Of a stretch of DNA of 64,000 bases, positions 18,958-29,463 are shown piece after piece. How positions within the stretch are numbered: position 1 is the stretch's first letter; the number at the start of each line of letters is the position of its first letter. The position numbers and the translations under genes were made by a program. The DNA comes from Amia ocellicauda (lineage: Eukaryota > Chordata > Actinopteri > Amiiformes > Amiidae). The stretch lies in NCBI RefSeq assembly GCF_036373705.1, contig NC_089855.1:50284329-50348328 (forward strand). Direction: 5' to 3'. Below the pieces are notes generated by a model, which searched no databases, had not been told where the DNA came from, and saw only the letters and a program-made list of their open reading frames with translations.

Positions 18958-21900
18958 AAGGCAGAGTGGTATAATCAGTCTTCAACACTCTTTTATTGTA
19001 CACCACCCTTAACCGTTTGTTTAGTGATCTATTTTCCAATGTGTACCCCTTTTTATTGTGATAGATCTGATTTCCGGCTGTAATAATCTCGCGAGGAGGC
19101 GCGTCTTTCTCGGTTACAAAACTTTGTACCAGGGTCGTCAGAGACTTGATGTTAATGAGCTTGTTGTTACAATGGTTCAGAGTGAAACCCTTAACTTTCA
19201 TACAGGTCTTACCCGCAGCCGTTCTGTATGCGTAAGTCTTAGGACCCCCTGAAACAAACTCCACTATGTGGTCCTGAGGATCTAGCTCGCTCGTTAACTC
19301 CCCAAGGTAGTCCCCGAGGGGAGGGACCCAATCCCCTGGCCTGGTGACAAAGATTACAGAGTCAGTATCATGATAGAGCGTGCGTTCCTGCAGCTGATCC
19401 ATTAAGTTGTACAGTTCAAGCCGGGCGTAAGCCGTGGTAAAAACCGCTATGAAAACATTAACGTTTCCCTGTTTGGTGGGGAAATCTTTAGGGGCCCTCC
19501 ACTGGACCTGTGCCACGTGGTCATTTAAGAATTGAAAGTGTGATACTGCATGTTGTTTGGAAAAGATAAATTCTATAAACTGTTCAGGGGTTTTAATCAA
19601 GGTTGTGTTTAGACGGTTATTTCTTTCCCCAAACTTACCCCACAGACTGTTTAAAATCAGTTTGGACATTTGTCTCTTGGCGGGGTTTACAGTTATGTTC
19701 CCCGGCTCTAGACGGATCCCTTCCTTTTCAAAATATTGCTGAACGTACCGCTCTTTGGCAGCGGAGTCAACACACCATGAGGGATAGCCCGATGCCTCCT
19801 GTTTCCCTTTCAGATGGGTCATAATGTACTCAGCAAAAAGAGTATCAGATTTTTCAGAAAAATGCCAAACCTCATACACCTTACCGACTCTGTAACCTTT
19901 CTCCACCGCCTTGTCAAGCTCAATGCTACACCAGACACCCGTCAGCGCTCTCTCGTCATCACTGTGCAGACAAGAGGTATTTTGATTTTCAGTTTCCACA
20001 CACGTTCTACACAGAGGGAACATCAATTTTCCCGAACACCTGTAAGGCAACACGGGTAGGAACAGCTCACGAGGAGGGTACATGGTGACTTTGATCAAAC
20101 CAAAGTACTGTCCGATTTCGAGAAAGTCACGATAAACAATGGTTGGATGCCCCACCGGGTACATTTTGGTCTTGTTGACATAAGGGTACAGACTGGTGAA
20201 ATCATAGTAATCTACTCTCTCACCCTCCTTTACCTCATAATGTAAACAGAGGGCGTTGGTACGACCCCCAAATAACGCATCCCTGGGCTCTAGACGTTCA
20301 GGAAAGTCCAAGGTTTCCATAAACCGTTGTACCTCCACATCCTGTTGCTTCAGGGTCGTCCACGCGTGTTCCCAAATCACCAGTACATTCAAACCATAGG
20401 TGTTTTTTAAAGTTTCAATTCGTTCCTGGAAATCATAGTACATATCACCGCAGAGTTTTTGTGTTACGGGGTTAAAGGTGTTTGGGTCGAAGCACTGAGG
20501 ACAGCCATGGTAAATACAACCAGCAAACTCATAAGCGGTACGCCGCCCGGACACGTCGCTAAAACCGTCTAAGTAGTAAGGACCCATTTTGACTTCCCCT
20601 TGATTTAAAGCATGTCTGATGAAGATGTTATCCCGGGCACTCAGATATTCCAGCCACTGTATGGAGACAGTCGAAAAGTTCTTTTGTCTAGCACGATAGT
20701 TGTCAGAAGTGGTGTCCGCTATAGTGTTTTTCTGCAAGAAATTGGATCGATACATTTTCATGCAGAGAGACGCTATGGTCACACTTTGCAAAGGGTCGAG
20801 ACCCGACGTGTTGATAACCTCGGTGCGGAAACGCAAACAGGCTTCTTTAAGGATCTCCACATCATTTTTACAATAAGCGGCCATCTCTTCTCGGAAATCA
20901 AAAACACCCCCCTTAACCGTATTGTACCATTTAAAGAATTCCTCCCTCTCATGAGACATCATAGTATCAACCCCATAATAAGAGGCGGGCGGGTAGGACC
21001 CTCGATAATTTTGAGTGTCCTTAGTATTAAAAAAATGGCAGAACCAACCTTTCTTCTGAGCCTCAAAACCCAGAGCTTTAGGCAAAGCGCTCAATTTCAT
21101 GGGGAGGAAATTTAACGAGTCTATGTAACGTTGGTTGAAAGCCTCGTTGGTGAAACACATGATCTTGCTACCCTGAGCTATTATTTTTGGGGTCACCCCA
21201 TTTTCCACCAGATACTTCATCAATATGTAAGAATCATAACCCTTAGCATTGTGGGCAATAAATGTGTAATTGAGGTATTTTGGACCGCGATACCGCGTAA
21301 AGAAATCCCTGACACAACTCTCACCGCTAGCTGACCACTCACAATCCAACATGTCAATACAGTGTATATAATTAGCAACATGGACCCCGTTTTCTTGCCG
21401 GCATTCAAAATCAAAAAAGACATACCGGTTGTGCGGCGGCTCCTTTTTAACCGGCTGAATAAAGCACTGGTGTTCAGACCCCGGGGTTAAATCCGCATTA
21501 CAGATCCTACATCTCGGTTCCAGACATTTGTGTGGTTTAACCTCATGAAAACGGTACTGGAGGCAACACTGCGGGCAATATTTAGTTTGATCACAATAAC
21601 TCCGTTTTTTAACCCCCTCAGCAGCGGCCCTCTGCACCTTATGTTCGGAAAAACAGAACGCGGAGAGACAAATCCTTAAGCAATCTTTACATCGGATGGT
21701 AGGGGCCAAACCCTTACGACATTGCGGATTGAAACAGACGTTACAGTAACCGTCACAGCGGTGCTTAAGCTTATCATTGAAGGCCTTATAACACCAATGA
21801 CAAACATACGAACAACCCAAAAAAGCCGTCAAACTCTTTATTCCAAAGTAATGACTATCACTTAGGAAGAGAAACAGTGTCTGTGTATGGGTTTCAGGAT

Positions 21901-22984
21901 GTGTCTGAAATTTCACAAATACTTCCTTTACCTCACAACGGTACCACACAACAATTTTTAAAGACAACAACTCCTCAAACATGGCAATGTCTGAAAAGGC
22001 AACCATCTGTTGAGAGTTTAAGCCGGCCCTCTGATGAAGCATTAAAGCCTCTTGCATAGCTTGGGGTTCAGGCATGTCGGGGGTGAGTAGTTTTATTAAA
22101 CTGTAAGCAAAACAGAGCTTATTGTCCCCATTGGAACTCACCACTAATTGCCTGAGCTTGTTCCTAATTATGTCGTTCTTCAAGCATTTCGACAGTCTTC
22201 TAAGCGCCCCACCCTCAGGGTTAGGAACCACATTCATTACCAGAGACAGACTTTCATCAGCTAAGATGGATGCGTTACTTTGCAATAACGCTTCGATTTT
22301 AGCCAGAAATTCATCAACATCTAAATTATCTCCACTCAGCATTACAGATAGGTTGCTAAACAAATCATCCCCTCTGAGTTCTAACTGTACAACATCTCGA
22401 GGTCTGACCCTTTCAGCAACCTGTTCAAGCATGTTTTGCAAGGCCTCGTGTATGTTGACAAATATTTCTGCATAATTGTCACAATTTAAAAGTTCTGCAA
22501 AATTAAAACGCTGAATCATTTCAAAATTGTTATAGGCCGGTCTATCTATAATCACGGGATCACTGGTACTTTTGGACACATCATCATTTTGAACAAAGCC
22601 TTCAACCCCTACATTCTCACAGAGCATGTTATCCACAGCCTTATCAGTCTCAGAACCCTCCACATTCCGAACACCCCCACCGCTGACATCTACAAAACCC
22701 CCTTTTTGAGGAGGCTCATTTAAAGCCTGTAAAAGTCCTTCAAAGATATCCACCCGGTTAATGTCAAGACCCTCCTCTATAGTGACGGCTGCTTCTGCCG
22801 CCGTACTGTGTTCTAATTGTCTCAAATCATTTATAATAGGGGCAGAATTTGGTCGGGGTAGCGTCTCCAAAGCCTCCACCATTTCAAACAAATCGGGGTG
22901 AACTAGGGGTTGAACCTCTATAAGCGCTACCGTTGGGAGGTGGTTATTTAGATCATTGACCATCTGTAACAGGTCGGGGTTCAC
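18947..22984 (-). CDS. Protein-primed DNA polymerase B (about 1345 aa)
   Basis: Would replicate the element from its ends. Residues 1-290 are low-similarity and possibly include the priming region. Residues 390-510 carry many CxxC pairs (zinc-finger-like). Exonuclease motifs: FFDFECRQENG (525), FIAHNAKGYD (575), YCKNDVEIL (704). Residues 800-870 (YLDGF...YEFAGCIYHGCPQC...VLVIWEHAW) resemble a Vsr/PD-(D/E)XK-like nuclease fold found inside Polinton polymerases. Polymerase motifs: DFTSLYP (928), KLILNSLWGKFG (1108), YHDTDSV (1204). The exact 5' border is uncertain. Confidence 0.94.
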   Translation of the reverse strand: MNPDLLQMVNDLNNHLPTVALIEVQPLVHPDLFEMVEALETLPRPNSAPIINDLRQLEHSTAAEAAVTIEEGLDINRVDIFEGLLQALNEPPQKGGFVDVSGGGVRNVEGSETDKAVDNMLCENVGVEGFVQNDDVSKSTSDPVIIDRPAYNNFEMIQRFNFAELLNCDNYAEIFVNIHEALQNMLEQVAERVRPRDVVQLELRGDDLFSNLSVMLSGDNLDVDEFLAKIEALLQSNASILADESLSLVMNVVPNPEGGALRRLSKCLKNDIIRNKLRQLVVSSNGDNKLCFAYSLIKLLTPDMPEPQAMQEALMLHQRAGLNSQQMVAFSDIAMFEELLSLKIVVWYRCEVKEVFVKFQTHPETHTQTLFLFLSDSHYFGIKSLTAFLGCSYVCHWCYKAFNDKLKHRCDGYCNVCFNPQCRKGLAPTIRCKDCLRICLSAFCFSEHKVQRAAAEGVKKRSYCDQTKYCPQCCLQYRFHEVKPHKCLEPRCRICNADLTPGSEHQCFIQPVKKEPPHNRYVFFDFECRQENGVHVANYIHCIDMLDCEWSASGESCVRDFFTRYRGPKYLNYTFIAHNAKGYDSYILMKYLVENGVTPKIIAQGSKIMCFTNEAFNQRYIDSLNFLPMKLSALPKALGFEAQKKGWFCHFFNTKDTQNYRGSYPPASYYGVDTMMSHEREEFFKWYNTVKGGVFDFREEMAAYCKNDVEILKEACLRFRTEVINTSGLDPLQSVTIASLCMKMYRSNFLQKNTIADTTSDNYRARQKNFSTVSIQWLEYLSARDNIFIRHALNQGEVKMGPYYLDGFSDVSGRRTAYEFAGCIYHGCPQCFDPNTFNPVTQKLCGDMYYDFQERIETLKNTYGLNVLVIWEHAWTTLKQQDVEVQRFMETLDFPERLEPRDALFGGRTNALCLHYEVKEGERVDYYDFTSLYPYVNKTKMYPVGHPTIVYRDFLEIGQYFGLIKVTMYPPRELFLPVLPYRCSGKLMFPLCRTCVETENQNTSCLHSDDERALTGVWCSIELDKAVEKGYRVGKVYEVWHFSEKSDTLFAEYIMTHLKGKQEASGYPSWCVDSAAKERYVQQYFEKEGIRLEPGNITVNPAKRQMSKLILNSLWGKFGERNNRLNTTLIKTPEQFIEFIFSKQHAVSHFQFLNDHVAQVQWRAPKDFPTKQGNVNVFIAVFTTAYARLELYNLMDQLQERTLYHDTDSVIFVTRPGDWVPPLGDYLGELTSELDPQDHIVEFVSGGPKTYAYRTAAGKTCMKVKGFTLNHCNNKLINIKSLTTLVQSFVTEKDAPPREIITAGNQIYHNKKGYTLENRSLNKRLRVVYNKRVLKTDYTTLPYGY

Positions 22985-23184
22985 GGTAAGTCTGGTAATT
23001 CACATTCTATCGGTGGTGATTGGGGGTTATTTAAATCATTTATCATTTGTAATAGTTCCTGGTTCATTGGGACATCAGAGGAGTTCACAACAGGGCCGAG
23101 GGTGTTCTCTCGGGAAGGTCTTTTTGGGGCCCTAACTTGTTCATAATCCTTTAGTTTGTGAGTTCTTTTACCAAGTCCGGACAT
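22981..23184 (-). CDS. Small basic ORF upstream of the polymerase (67 aa)
   Basis: Begins MSGLGKRTHKLKDYEQVRAP with two basic clusters (KRTHK, PKRPSR) that could act as nuclear signals. It ends with an ELLQMINDLNN segment that resembles LLQMVNDLNN at the start of the polymerase. Its ATG directly follows an AATAAA that probably ends the gene to its right. Function unknown. Confidence 0.5.
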   Translation of the reverse strand: MSGLGKRTHKLKDYEQVRAPKRPSRENTLGPVVNSSDVPMNQELLQMINDLNNPQSPPIECELPDLP

Positions 23185-23185
23185 T

Positions 23186-23204
23186 TTTTTTATTTTTTAT
23201 TTTT
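23186..23204 (-). terminator. Polyadenylation signals between the spliced gene and the polymerase block
   Basis: TTTATT occurs twice on the plus strand (23188 and 23197), giving two AATAAA signals on the minus strand about 45-60 bases after the stop of the gene on the right. Confidence 0.55.
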
Positions 23205-23247
23205 CCAACAACCCACAATAGTAAGGCGTTTTGTATCTATTAAAACA

Positions 23248-25283
23248 TTAAATACGGTACAATTCGTTAGTAAGGGTATTAATAAGGGTGTTTTGGCTCT
23301 CTATCACAAGGTTTTGCCCCACTAACACAAGTCTTTGATTTAGTAACAAGGTATGTAGCAACTCATGCCGACCTTCAGGAAGTAGCTCCGGGGGATGGTG
23401 TCCTGGCTCAGCTGCAAAGGATGGTCGCTCCGGTAAATCTCGGTCGAAGGAGGCAGGGAGCGAGCGTATACTCACGGACGGAGACCAAGAAGGCCTTTGC
23501 GGTGACACCCTGGCCAATCGCGGTGTACTGTTCAGCGTTTCTGTAGCCAAGAAACGGGGCTGGGGGGACGATGTTGAAACCAGTCCGTCGTTGGGTGGTG
23601 TGTCAACCCTGACTGACGGCGACCCCTGAGGTTGTTGGTTGCCTGTATTTGTTCCGCCCGACAATGCGGCGGGCTGAATCTGGATTGTTGAATTACCCCC
23701 AGAAGGCTGTGGCCTGAGTAGATGTTGGGGGGTCTCCAAGACCACCGTGGGGGATCCTCTCGGTGATCTCTCCGGGGAAGATGTTTGATCCCACTTAGAC
23801 GGGGTAATTGTCCTCAATAGCTCATCCACAGAATGACTATCCCAAGAGTCTTGGGAAGAATAAAAATATACATTACATTTACATCTTTAAACGGCGACAG
23901 AAATCAAACTTAAAACAACATGTCCAGGACCTTCAAAACCTTTAGCTTTTTTAGACCTTTGAAAATAGGCTTAGACATTCACTACAACGCCTTATTATTT
24001 ACAGACAATATATTTATTAGGACTTGATAATAAATGTAAAACAGAGAAGCCTCTGTAAATAAACTGTTTCTTAAATGTAATATTGTTAATAAAACACTTT
24101 TTATACACACACACACCACATTTCATTTTTAAACGAACCTTCCAAGTGTAAACGCTTCCTGATCCCGGGACTTCCTGTTTCACAAACGTTTTCACGATCT
24201 GTTTAAATATTAAATACAATGAACACCTTCAAGCCTTTTCCTACAGCCACTTTAAAACAGAAGTATAATTGCGGGAGATAAGCCAAACAACTTACTAAAA
24301 CCTTTCGGACAGCTTTACTTCCTAACCAGACGGTCGGGCAATCGGTCATTTCTAAACACATGCCCCAGAAACAAGCCTAGACCTGTCCGGACTTCTAAAG
24401 ATCTTTCCCAGAACCCCCAAGACCTACAGGAAATGGGCACCCCTCGCTTAAATATTAGCCCTCAACGGGCAAACAAAACCCTTTTAAAAACATTAAAGTT
24501 TGAAAGATCTTACTTACCTCCAAAGAATAATCGTTTCTTATGTTTTTCAGCTGGTTTAGCTTTTTGCACTTCTGTGAAGGTAAGAGACATGTTTAACCTT
24601 TAACCACCCCGCTTTATAAAAAGCTTTAACCTCTTACAAGCGGCAGATATATACTCACCGCTATCAGATACAGGGGCTGACGGCCTTTCAGATTCTTGAA
24701 AGGTTACGGTTCTCGAAGGTAAAACTAAACAAGCCCTCGCTGTGGAAGGCCTTTCGTTGTCTCGAACCACGTTTCTTAATACTGTTAGAAAGGATATTTT
24801 TTTAAATTAACAAGACGGGCCTCAAACATCTTACAGAAACGTTATACAAACAAACAGGGGTTTAGTTCTTACCCGGTCGGCAGACAGCCTGTCTAGGGAC
24901 AACCACTTCTCTTGGTTGATCCTCGGAGACATTAATCACAGGCCTTTCGATAGTTTCTGTGTAATTAAAGAGACCGCCATTAATATATATTAAAACGTTT
25001 TCATAACTCTAATGAGCCGCTTCAAAACACAACCACACACCCATACATAAGAACCCTTGAGCGCAAACACAAAAATCTTACCGTCGTTGTTCCAGATGAT
25101 CTCCTCAGCGTTGGGAATTAACTCCTGTTGACTGGCTGAAAAATAATTTTACAGAACTTAAAACAGATGTTATAACCTTATTTACAATACATGCCCACAA
25201 CCCGCTCTGAGTCAATGAAAATAATCTGAAGACTTACCTAAAAACTCGTTTAAATCGAAGTCGTTGATGTTGTTTCCGGACAT
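23248..25283 (-). CDS. Candidate multi-exon spliced gene, last exon Ser/Pro-rich
   Basis: The 3' exon (to about 23849) encodes a Ser/Pro-rich region (SPSVRVDTPPNDGLVS) followed by a helical C-terminus rich in Leu and Asn. It has no ATG of its own but opens at a pyrimidine-AG acceptor. Upstream, short open segments near 24.17, 24.54, 24.72, 24.91, 25.11 and 25.26 kb are each bounded by AG acceptors and GTAAGT/GTGAGT-type donors. All introns would fall in phase 1. The donor near 24.14 kb is weak. The first exon starts with ATG at 25283 (MSGNNINDFDLNEF), 66 bp downstream of TATAAGTA. The exon near 24.54 kb encodes a basic HKKR stretch. Function unknown; a nuclear regulator is possible. Splicing is predicted, not shown. 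Confidence 0.6.
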
Positions 25284-25348
25284 TGTTGATCTTTAGGCTT
25301 AAATCGAAAGGTCAGTATGAGTCTGTCGAGCTGAAGACCAGACCTTCA

Positions 25349-25503
25349 TACTTATACTGATGGCCGGATGCCGGATCTGCTTGTAAGGCATTGTTCTGGG
25401 CTGGCCTTTGTGCCGTCCTGTTACCAATTAACATATCAAAACCAACCAATAAAATGACCCTGCATCAATTTCAAATAGAAACCAAGATGGCGACGATCTC
25501 TCT
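25349..25503 (-). promoter_or_regulatory. Promoter of the spliced minus-strand gene
   Basis: TATAAGTA on the minus strand (25349-25356), two CCAAT motifs (plus strand 25424 and 25446; CCAAT works in both directions), and AAGATGGCGAC at 25494, close to a YY1 site. Confidence 0.5.
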
Positions 25504-26657
25504 CCTCTCTACTCTAAACTTTTATTAGAACCTTTTGGTCTCTCAAAAAAACATTTTTAAGCATCAAGACCTATAGTCAATAAACACTAAGAATATTTCA
25601 GGCCTTTATACGCGCTAAAAAACAACCTGAGCCAAGAAAATAACTATAAAGATCTAAAATAAGTAGCGCTTTTCCAGTGATTTTTTTTTTTTTTTAATAG
25701 CGATGCTTTGTTTGGTATTAAACAAGTCACAAACTACTCAGAACAGCGTTTATCCCCACAAAAGAGATATTTGGGTTTATTTTACAAAGCTTATAAATTA
25801 TATAGTTTAAAAGTATTCTGAATGTTTTGAGACCACACGCCATGCCTACGTTTGTCTGAGCCCACCCCCGTCCCCCGTGGTGTGAGTGATTTAGCCTTGA
25901 GTGTTGTGATCTATTTAGCATTGAGTGATCAGTTGTTTTTATTTTTTAAATGATTCCTTATCATCAGGGATTGAGCCTGCTAAAATACCTTAAAAACATA
26001 TCCTTATCTTAAGTCTAACTCTTATGAGCTTTAAGACCCTAGAATGTATTTAAGTAAAACGAATGAACACATTATGTGTGAGATAAAATATAACCACAGC
26101 TTTTTTTTTTTTTTTTTTTTTTTTACAAAAACAATTAACCTATACCGACAAACACCCACACACACACACACTCTCTTTTTTAAAATTTTATTTTTAATTA
26201 AATTTGAGGGGAGAGACAGAGCCATATACATTGGGGTTAACATAAGTACCCTATGCAAAACAGGAATTGTTAGGACCTGTGACCATTACAGACAACAGAA
26301 CTTGTTGATCTTATAAAATGATTGGGCGAGAGAGAGAGATATAGAGACAGACAGAGACAGAGCCAGTGTGAATATGATAAACGCACTATTCAAAATGGCA
26401 TTGTTAAGACCTGGGACCATTACAGACAACAGAACTTGTTGATCTTATAAAATGCTTGGGCGAGAGAGACAGAGAGAGAGAGACAGACAGAGACAGAGAC
26501 AGAGACAGTGTGAATATGATAAACGCACTATTCAAAATGGCATTGTTAAGACCTGGGCCCCTTACATGTATATTTAAAAAAGACCCCCAACCACTACAGG
26601 AAGAGCCGACCCATTCACACTCTACAGTTGACCAACAAGAACAACAAGAACAACCGG
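25504..26657. other. Polinton copy 1 right noncoding region
   Basis: I see no convincing gene. It holds T runs (25680 and 24 Ts at 26101), a short CA microsatellite (26155-26170), several A/T-rich segments and the tandem repeat listed separately. Short ORFs here lack family features. Confidence 0.7.
26259..26560. repeat. GA-rich tandem repeat, about 134-142 bp period
   Basis: The phrase ACCATTACAGACAACAGAAC recurs at 26282 and 26416, and CACTATTCAAAATGGC at about 26385 and 26527. Each unit contains an expandable GAGAGACAGAGACAGA tract, which explains the varying period. About two and a third copies. Copy 2 carries the same repeat. Confidence 0.85.
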
Positions 26658-26838
26658 TTATGGGTGGCCTTGTTGTTCAGGGTTTTAGGGGTGTACACTT
26701 TCTGACGGATATGACGTAGGAATAATTAAGGAAATAACTCTAAAATCACGCCCCCCAATTATGACGTAGGAATATTAATAAGCTTAGGGCATACGTCATA
26801 ACAAAATAGGCCGCGCCCAAAAAACCCTACTATCTACT
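26658..26838 (-). repeat. Polinton copy 1, right terminal inverted repeat
   Basis: Reverse complement of 10340-10520. It is followed by CCTGTA, one base different from the left flank CCTGTG. Confidence 0.96.
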
Positions 26839-27073
26839 CCTGTATGGTGCATTTTCTCTCTCTCTATCTGTGATTAAATCCTTACTTATATACATATGTC
26901 CATGAACGTTTCTGGTAACTCATGTAAATCACATCACACGACGGGCAGTGATCTTTTCGGTCACTTTGAAAGTTTTGCTCATGACAATCCTTTTCTATTG
27001 CGGCACGATGGCTGCCACCGATGAAGGAAAGTCGTCCGCAGTTGGCTGCAAGCTTGCCTGAAGCGCAGGAAAG
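26839..27073 (+). repeat. tRNA array unit 3, right remainder
   Basis: Resumes the unit with CCTGTATGGTGCATTTTC. It contains the T4 run that ends tRNA-Glu transcription in uninterrupted units, then the CT-rich tract and unit end. A local change (TCTGGTAACTC for TCTGGAGCTC) is unique to this copy. Confidence 0.93.
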
Positions 27074-27135
27074 GACTTACTCGCGACGTGCCACTTAAAG
27101 ACTGAAGAAGTGGGGGTCGGCCTCACCGAGAGCCC

Positions 27136-28458
27136 TGAGGATTAGCTCACGTGGTAGAGCGCTCGCTTAGCATTGTAGCGTTATGTTGGGTGTATTTGGA
27201 TAAGAGTATTTGGGCTCTGAGCTGAAGCACTGATCTAAAGAAAACCTCGACTGTATACGAAAGTGTCAGTCATTTAAATAGCTATTTGAGTCTTAAGAAA
27301 CTTGACCCTTGGAACAAACACGGCCCTGCTTTCCTCAAAGACTTTGTCTTCAAATAAGTACGGTGAGAGACCCTGCTTGCCAAGAAGATTTTGTGCACAA
27401 CCTTGGAGCCTTCAAACCAGTGGAAAATCTGTTTGGAAACGACTCTACTTTCGCGAAACCCCAACTTCCAGGTGTATCGACTGAGTGGAAGTTCTTGGAC
27501 AAAGCCGAACCGGACTGCCTTTGTTCCAAACCACACGGACCTCATGCCGTGTGCTGTTATCTGAGCCCGAAGCCAGAGAGGCCTCTCTGCGACGAAGTTC
27601 AGATAAGTTTAACAGTTTGGAGTTCATGATTCATGACATTTGAGAAATCAATTAGAAATGTTAATCTGTGATTCATAACTCTAGAATGTGTAATATCATT
27701 TAGTTTTCTGAAATATAAATGTGTGTTGCATTAAACTGTTTTGTTGATAATTTTAGAAATAAAATCTGTCAACGCCGAGAAATATCTTCTCATTCCTGTT
27801 TAACTGTTTAGTCTGAAATTGACACAAGTTAATAGACATTAGATTATTGGTGGCCCTGCCTATCCTTAACCATTGAATAATAATCAGTTAAGGGAAATTG
27901 TGGTAACAAGTAATGATAGGATCTTTCTCGGCACCTAAACGTGAATGAGACTGATATATATATATAACGAGAAGTTACCTGACATAAATACTAACCTGCG
28001 TAGTTATTTAATGTCTGACTAATAATACTAACGAGAGACTCACCTTCGTCTTACTAACCGGTATTGTAGTCAATGTGTTTATAACCTTTTTTGTTTAACG
28101 ATTTGTGTTATCATATGTGATCCCACGGTCTTTGATTTGGTCACGGAAGTGATTTGTCTTCGATTTGGTCACGGAAGTGATTTGTCTTCGATTTGTTGAT
28201 CTAGAGTTTAATTGTAATTAGTTTTTCCCTTTTGTATAATTAGTGTAGTGCTACATTTAGTCTTTGTTTTGAATACATTTGACAATTTATATCTTTGGAA
28301 TTGGTGTCTGCGTCCAATTATTACAGAAATTGAGTTCTACAAGATTCCAGGATTCGTGATAAGGTGATACTATAAATTCACTTCTTTAATTGAAATGTAT
28401 AAGTGTACCTTACGCTACAGCATGCGAGAGGCGGCGGGATCGATGCCCGCATTCTCCA
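27136..28458 (+). pseudogene. Split tRNA-Ala(AGC)-like gene, unit 4
   Basis: 5' part 27136-27173, 3' part 28424-28458. The 3' part reads GAGGCGGCGGG where other units have GAGGCAGCGGG. Confidence 0.82.
27174..28419 (+). mobile_element. Solo LTR-like element, unit 4 (shortened)
   Basis: Same two ends and GCAT flanks, but only 1246 bp; a broken copy. Confidence 0.65.
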
Positions 28459-29463
28459 AGGCCTCAGGTGCTCGTGCCCCGGTTTCGGGGGAGAGTCGCT
28501 CACTTTTCTTGCCGCAGACACAGGCGCAAGGCATTGCCTGTTTGCCGTAAGGTTATCAGACACAACGCGCCGGCGACGGCTGCAGCATTAGCACGCCGGC
28601 TGGCCCTTCCGAAGTTCCCCAAAAACGACCGAGATGCCGCTTCGACGTCGTAACCCCAGGAACGACCGCAAAGGCACTCCAACCCTCAATCTTCCGATCC
28701 GAAGTCAGACCGAAGAGACTGTATGATGTTTTAGATTAAAGATAGTATGCAGACCGAGCAAGTTAGATTTATCGAGCTAGCAAACAGCCATTGAGGCACC
28801 TGTTCGGGACGTACCCTGTAGAAATTCCTGTCAACGATAAAAGGATCAAACGGTGGAGAAAAAGCCCGCAGGATGTTTGTCAAAACTCTGTTTGTGGACT
28901 GAATGGCTTTCCCAGATTGGCAGGGACTGTTTTTGGTATTGACTGAGGGACAGTTGTAAAAGACAACCTCTCACCGGACCTCTGGCATACACCAAAGAAA
29001 GCCACCTCACCTCTCCCCCGGATCTCACAAAACACAATCCCCCCCGCCCCCAGGGAAGACAGACCGCAATCGGACTCGGGCTTGATTGGATGAACGGCCG
29101 CAAACATTCCATGTCATTTTCTTTTAAAGCTTCACTCGTGCTTGTAAAAAACCCAGGTCTCACTGAAAGAATGCCCTGACGTGGTTGCTTCCAAGCTAGC
29201 TGGTTTACAAAGTTCCTTTTCGCTTTAACGATGATTTCCAAGAAGGGAAATAATCTATCTGTAATCTGTCAACACAGGCACCTTCTTCTCCGTTAAGCCA
29301 CGCGGTCACCACCAGGAAGGTGAACGCACCAGGCCGACCCGGAGTTTTCGCCAATTCGTCTCCAAGCCTCCCAAGAGGGAACATAAATAGGCCTTATTCG
29401 CAGACACAGGCCCTCACGCAGGGAGACGACCGCTTCACCGCAGCTGCCCCTGCCAAGGGCCCC

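Larger units (their letters stand above)
10340..26838. mobile_element. Polinton/Maverick (adintovirus-type) element, copy 1
   Basis: 16.5-kb element with 181-bp inverted repeats and 6-bp flanking repeats CCTGTG (10334-10339) and CCTGTA (26839-26844). The empty site in other units reads CCTGTG or CCTGTA once. It encodes the hallmark Polinton set: chromodomain integrase, protein-primed PolB, packaging ATPase, adenain-like protease, hexon-type and penton-type capsid proteins. Plus-strand genes fill the left half and minus-strand genes the right half. The two inverted repeats appear identical and nearly all ORFs are long and open, so it looks recent. It looks nearly whole, with about one small break. 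Adintovirus-type is inferred from gene content. Confidence 0.96.

Noticed and set aside
23995-24219. 74-residue minus-strand frame in copy 1
   Set aside because: It lacks an ATG start and overlaps one of the candidate exons of the spliced gene, which explains the local open frame better.
25727-25921. 64-residue frame in the right noncoding region
   Set aside because: A/T-rich, no family features, no promoter; most likely chance.
26259-26560. CRISPR-like array
   Set aside because: Only two to three long, uneven repeats with GA microsatellite content in a eukaryotic element; no spacers or Cas genes.
26456-26719. 87-residue frame in the GA-rich repeat
   Set aside because: Low-complexity RDRDRE composition from the GA repeat, and it runs into the inverted repeat.
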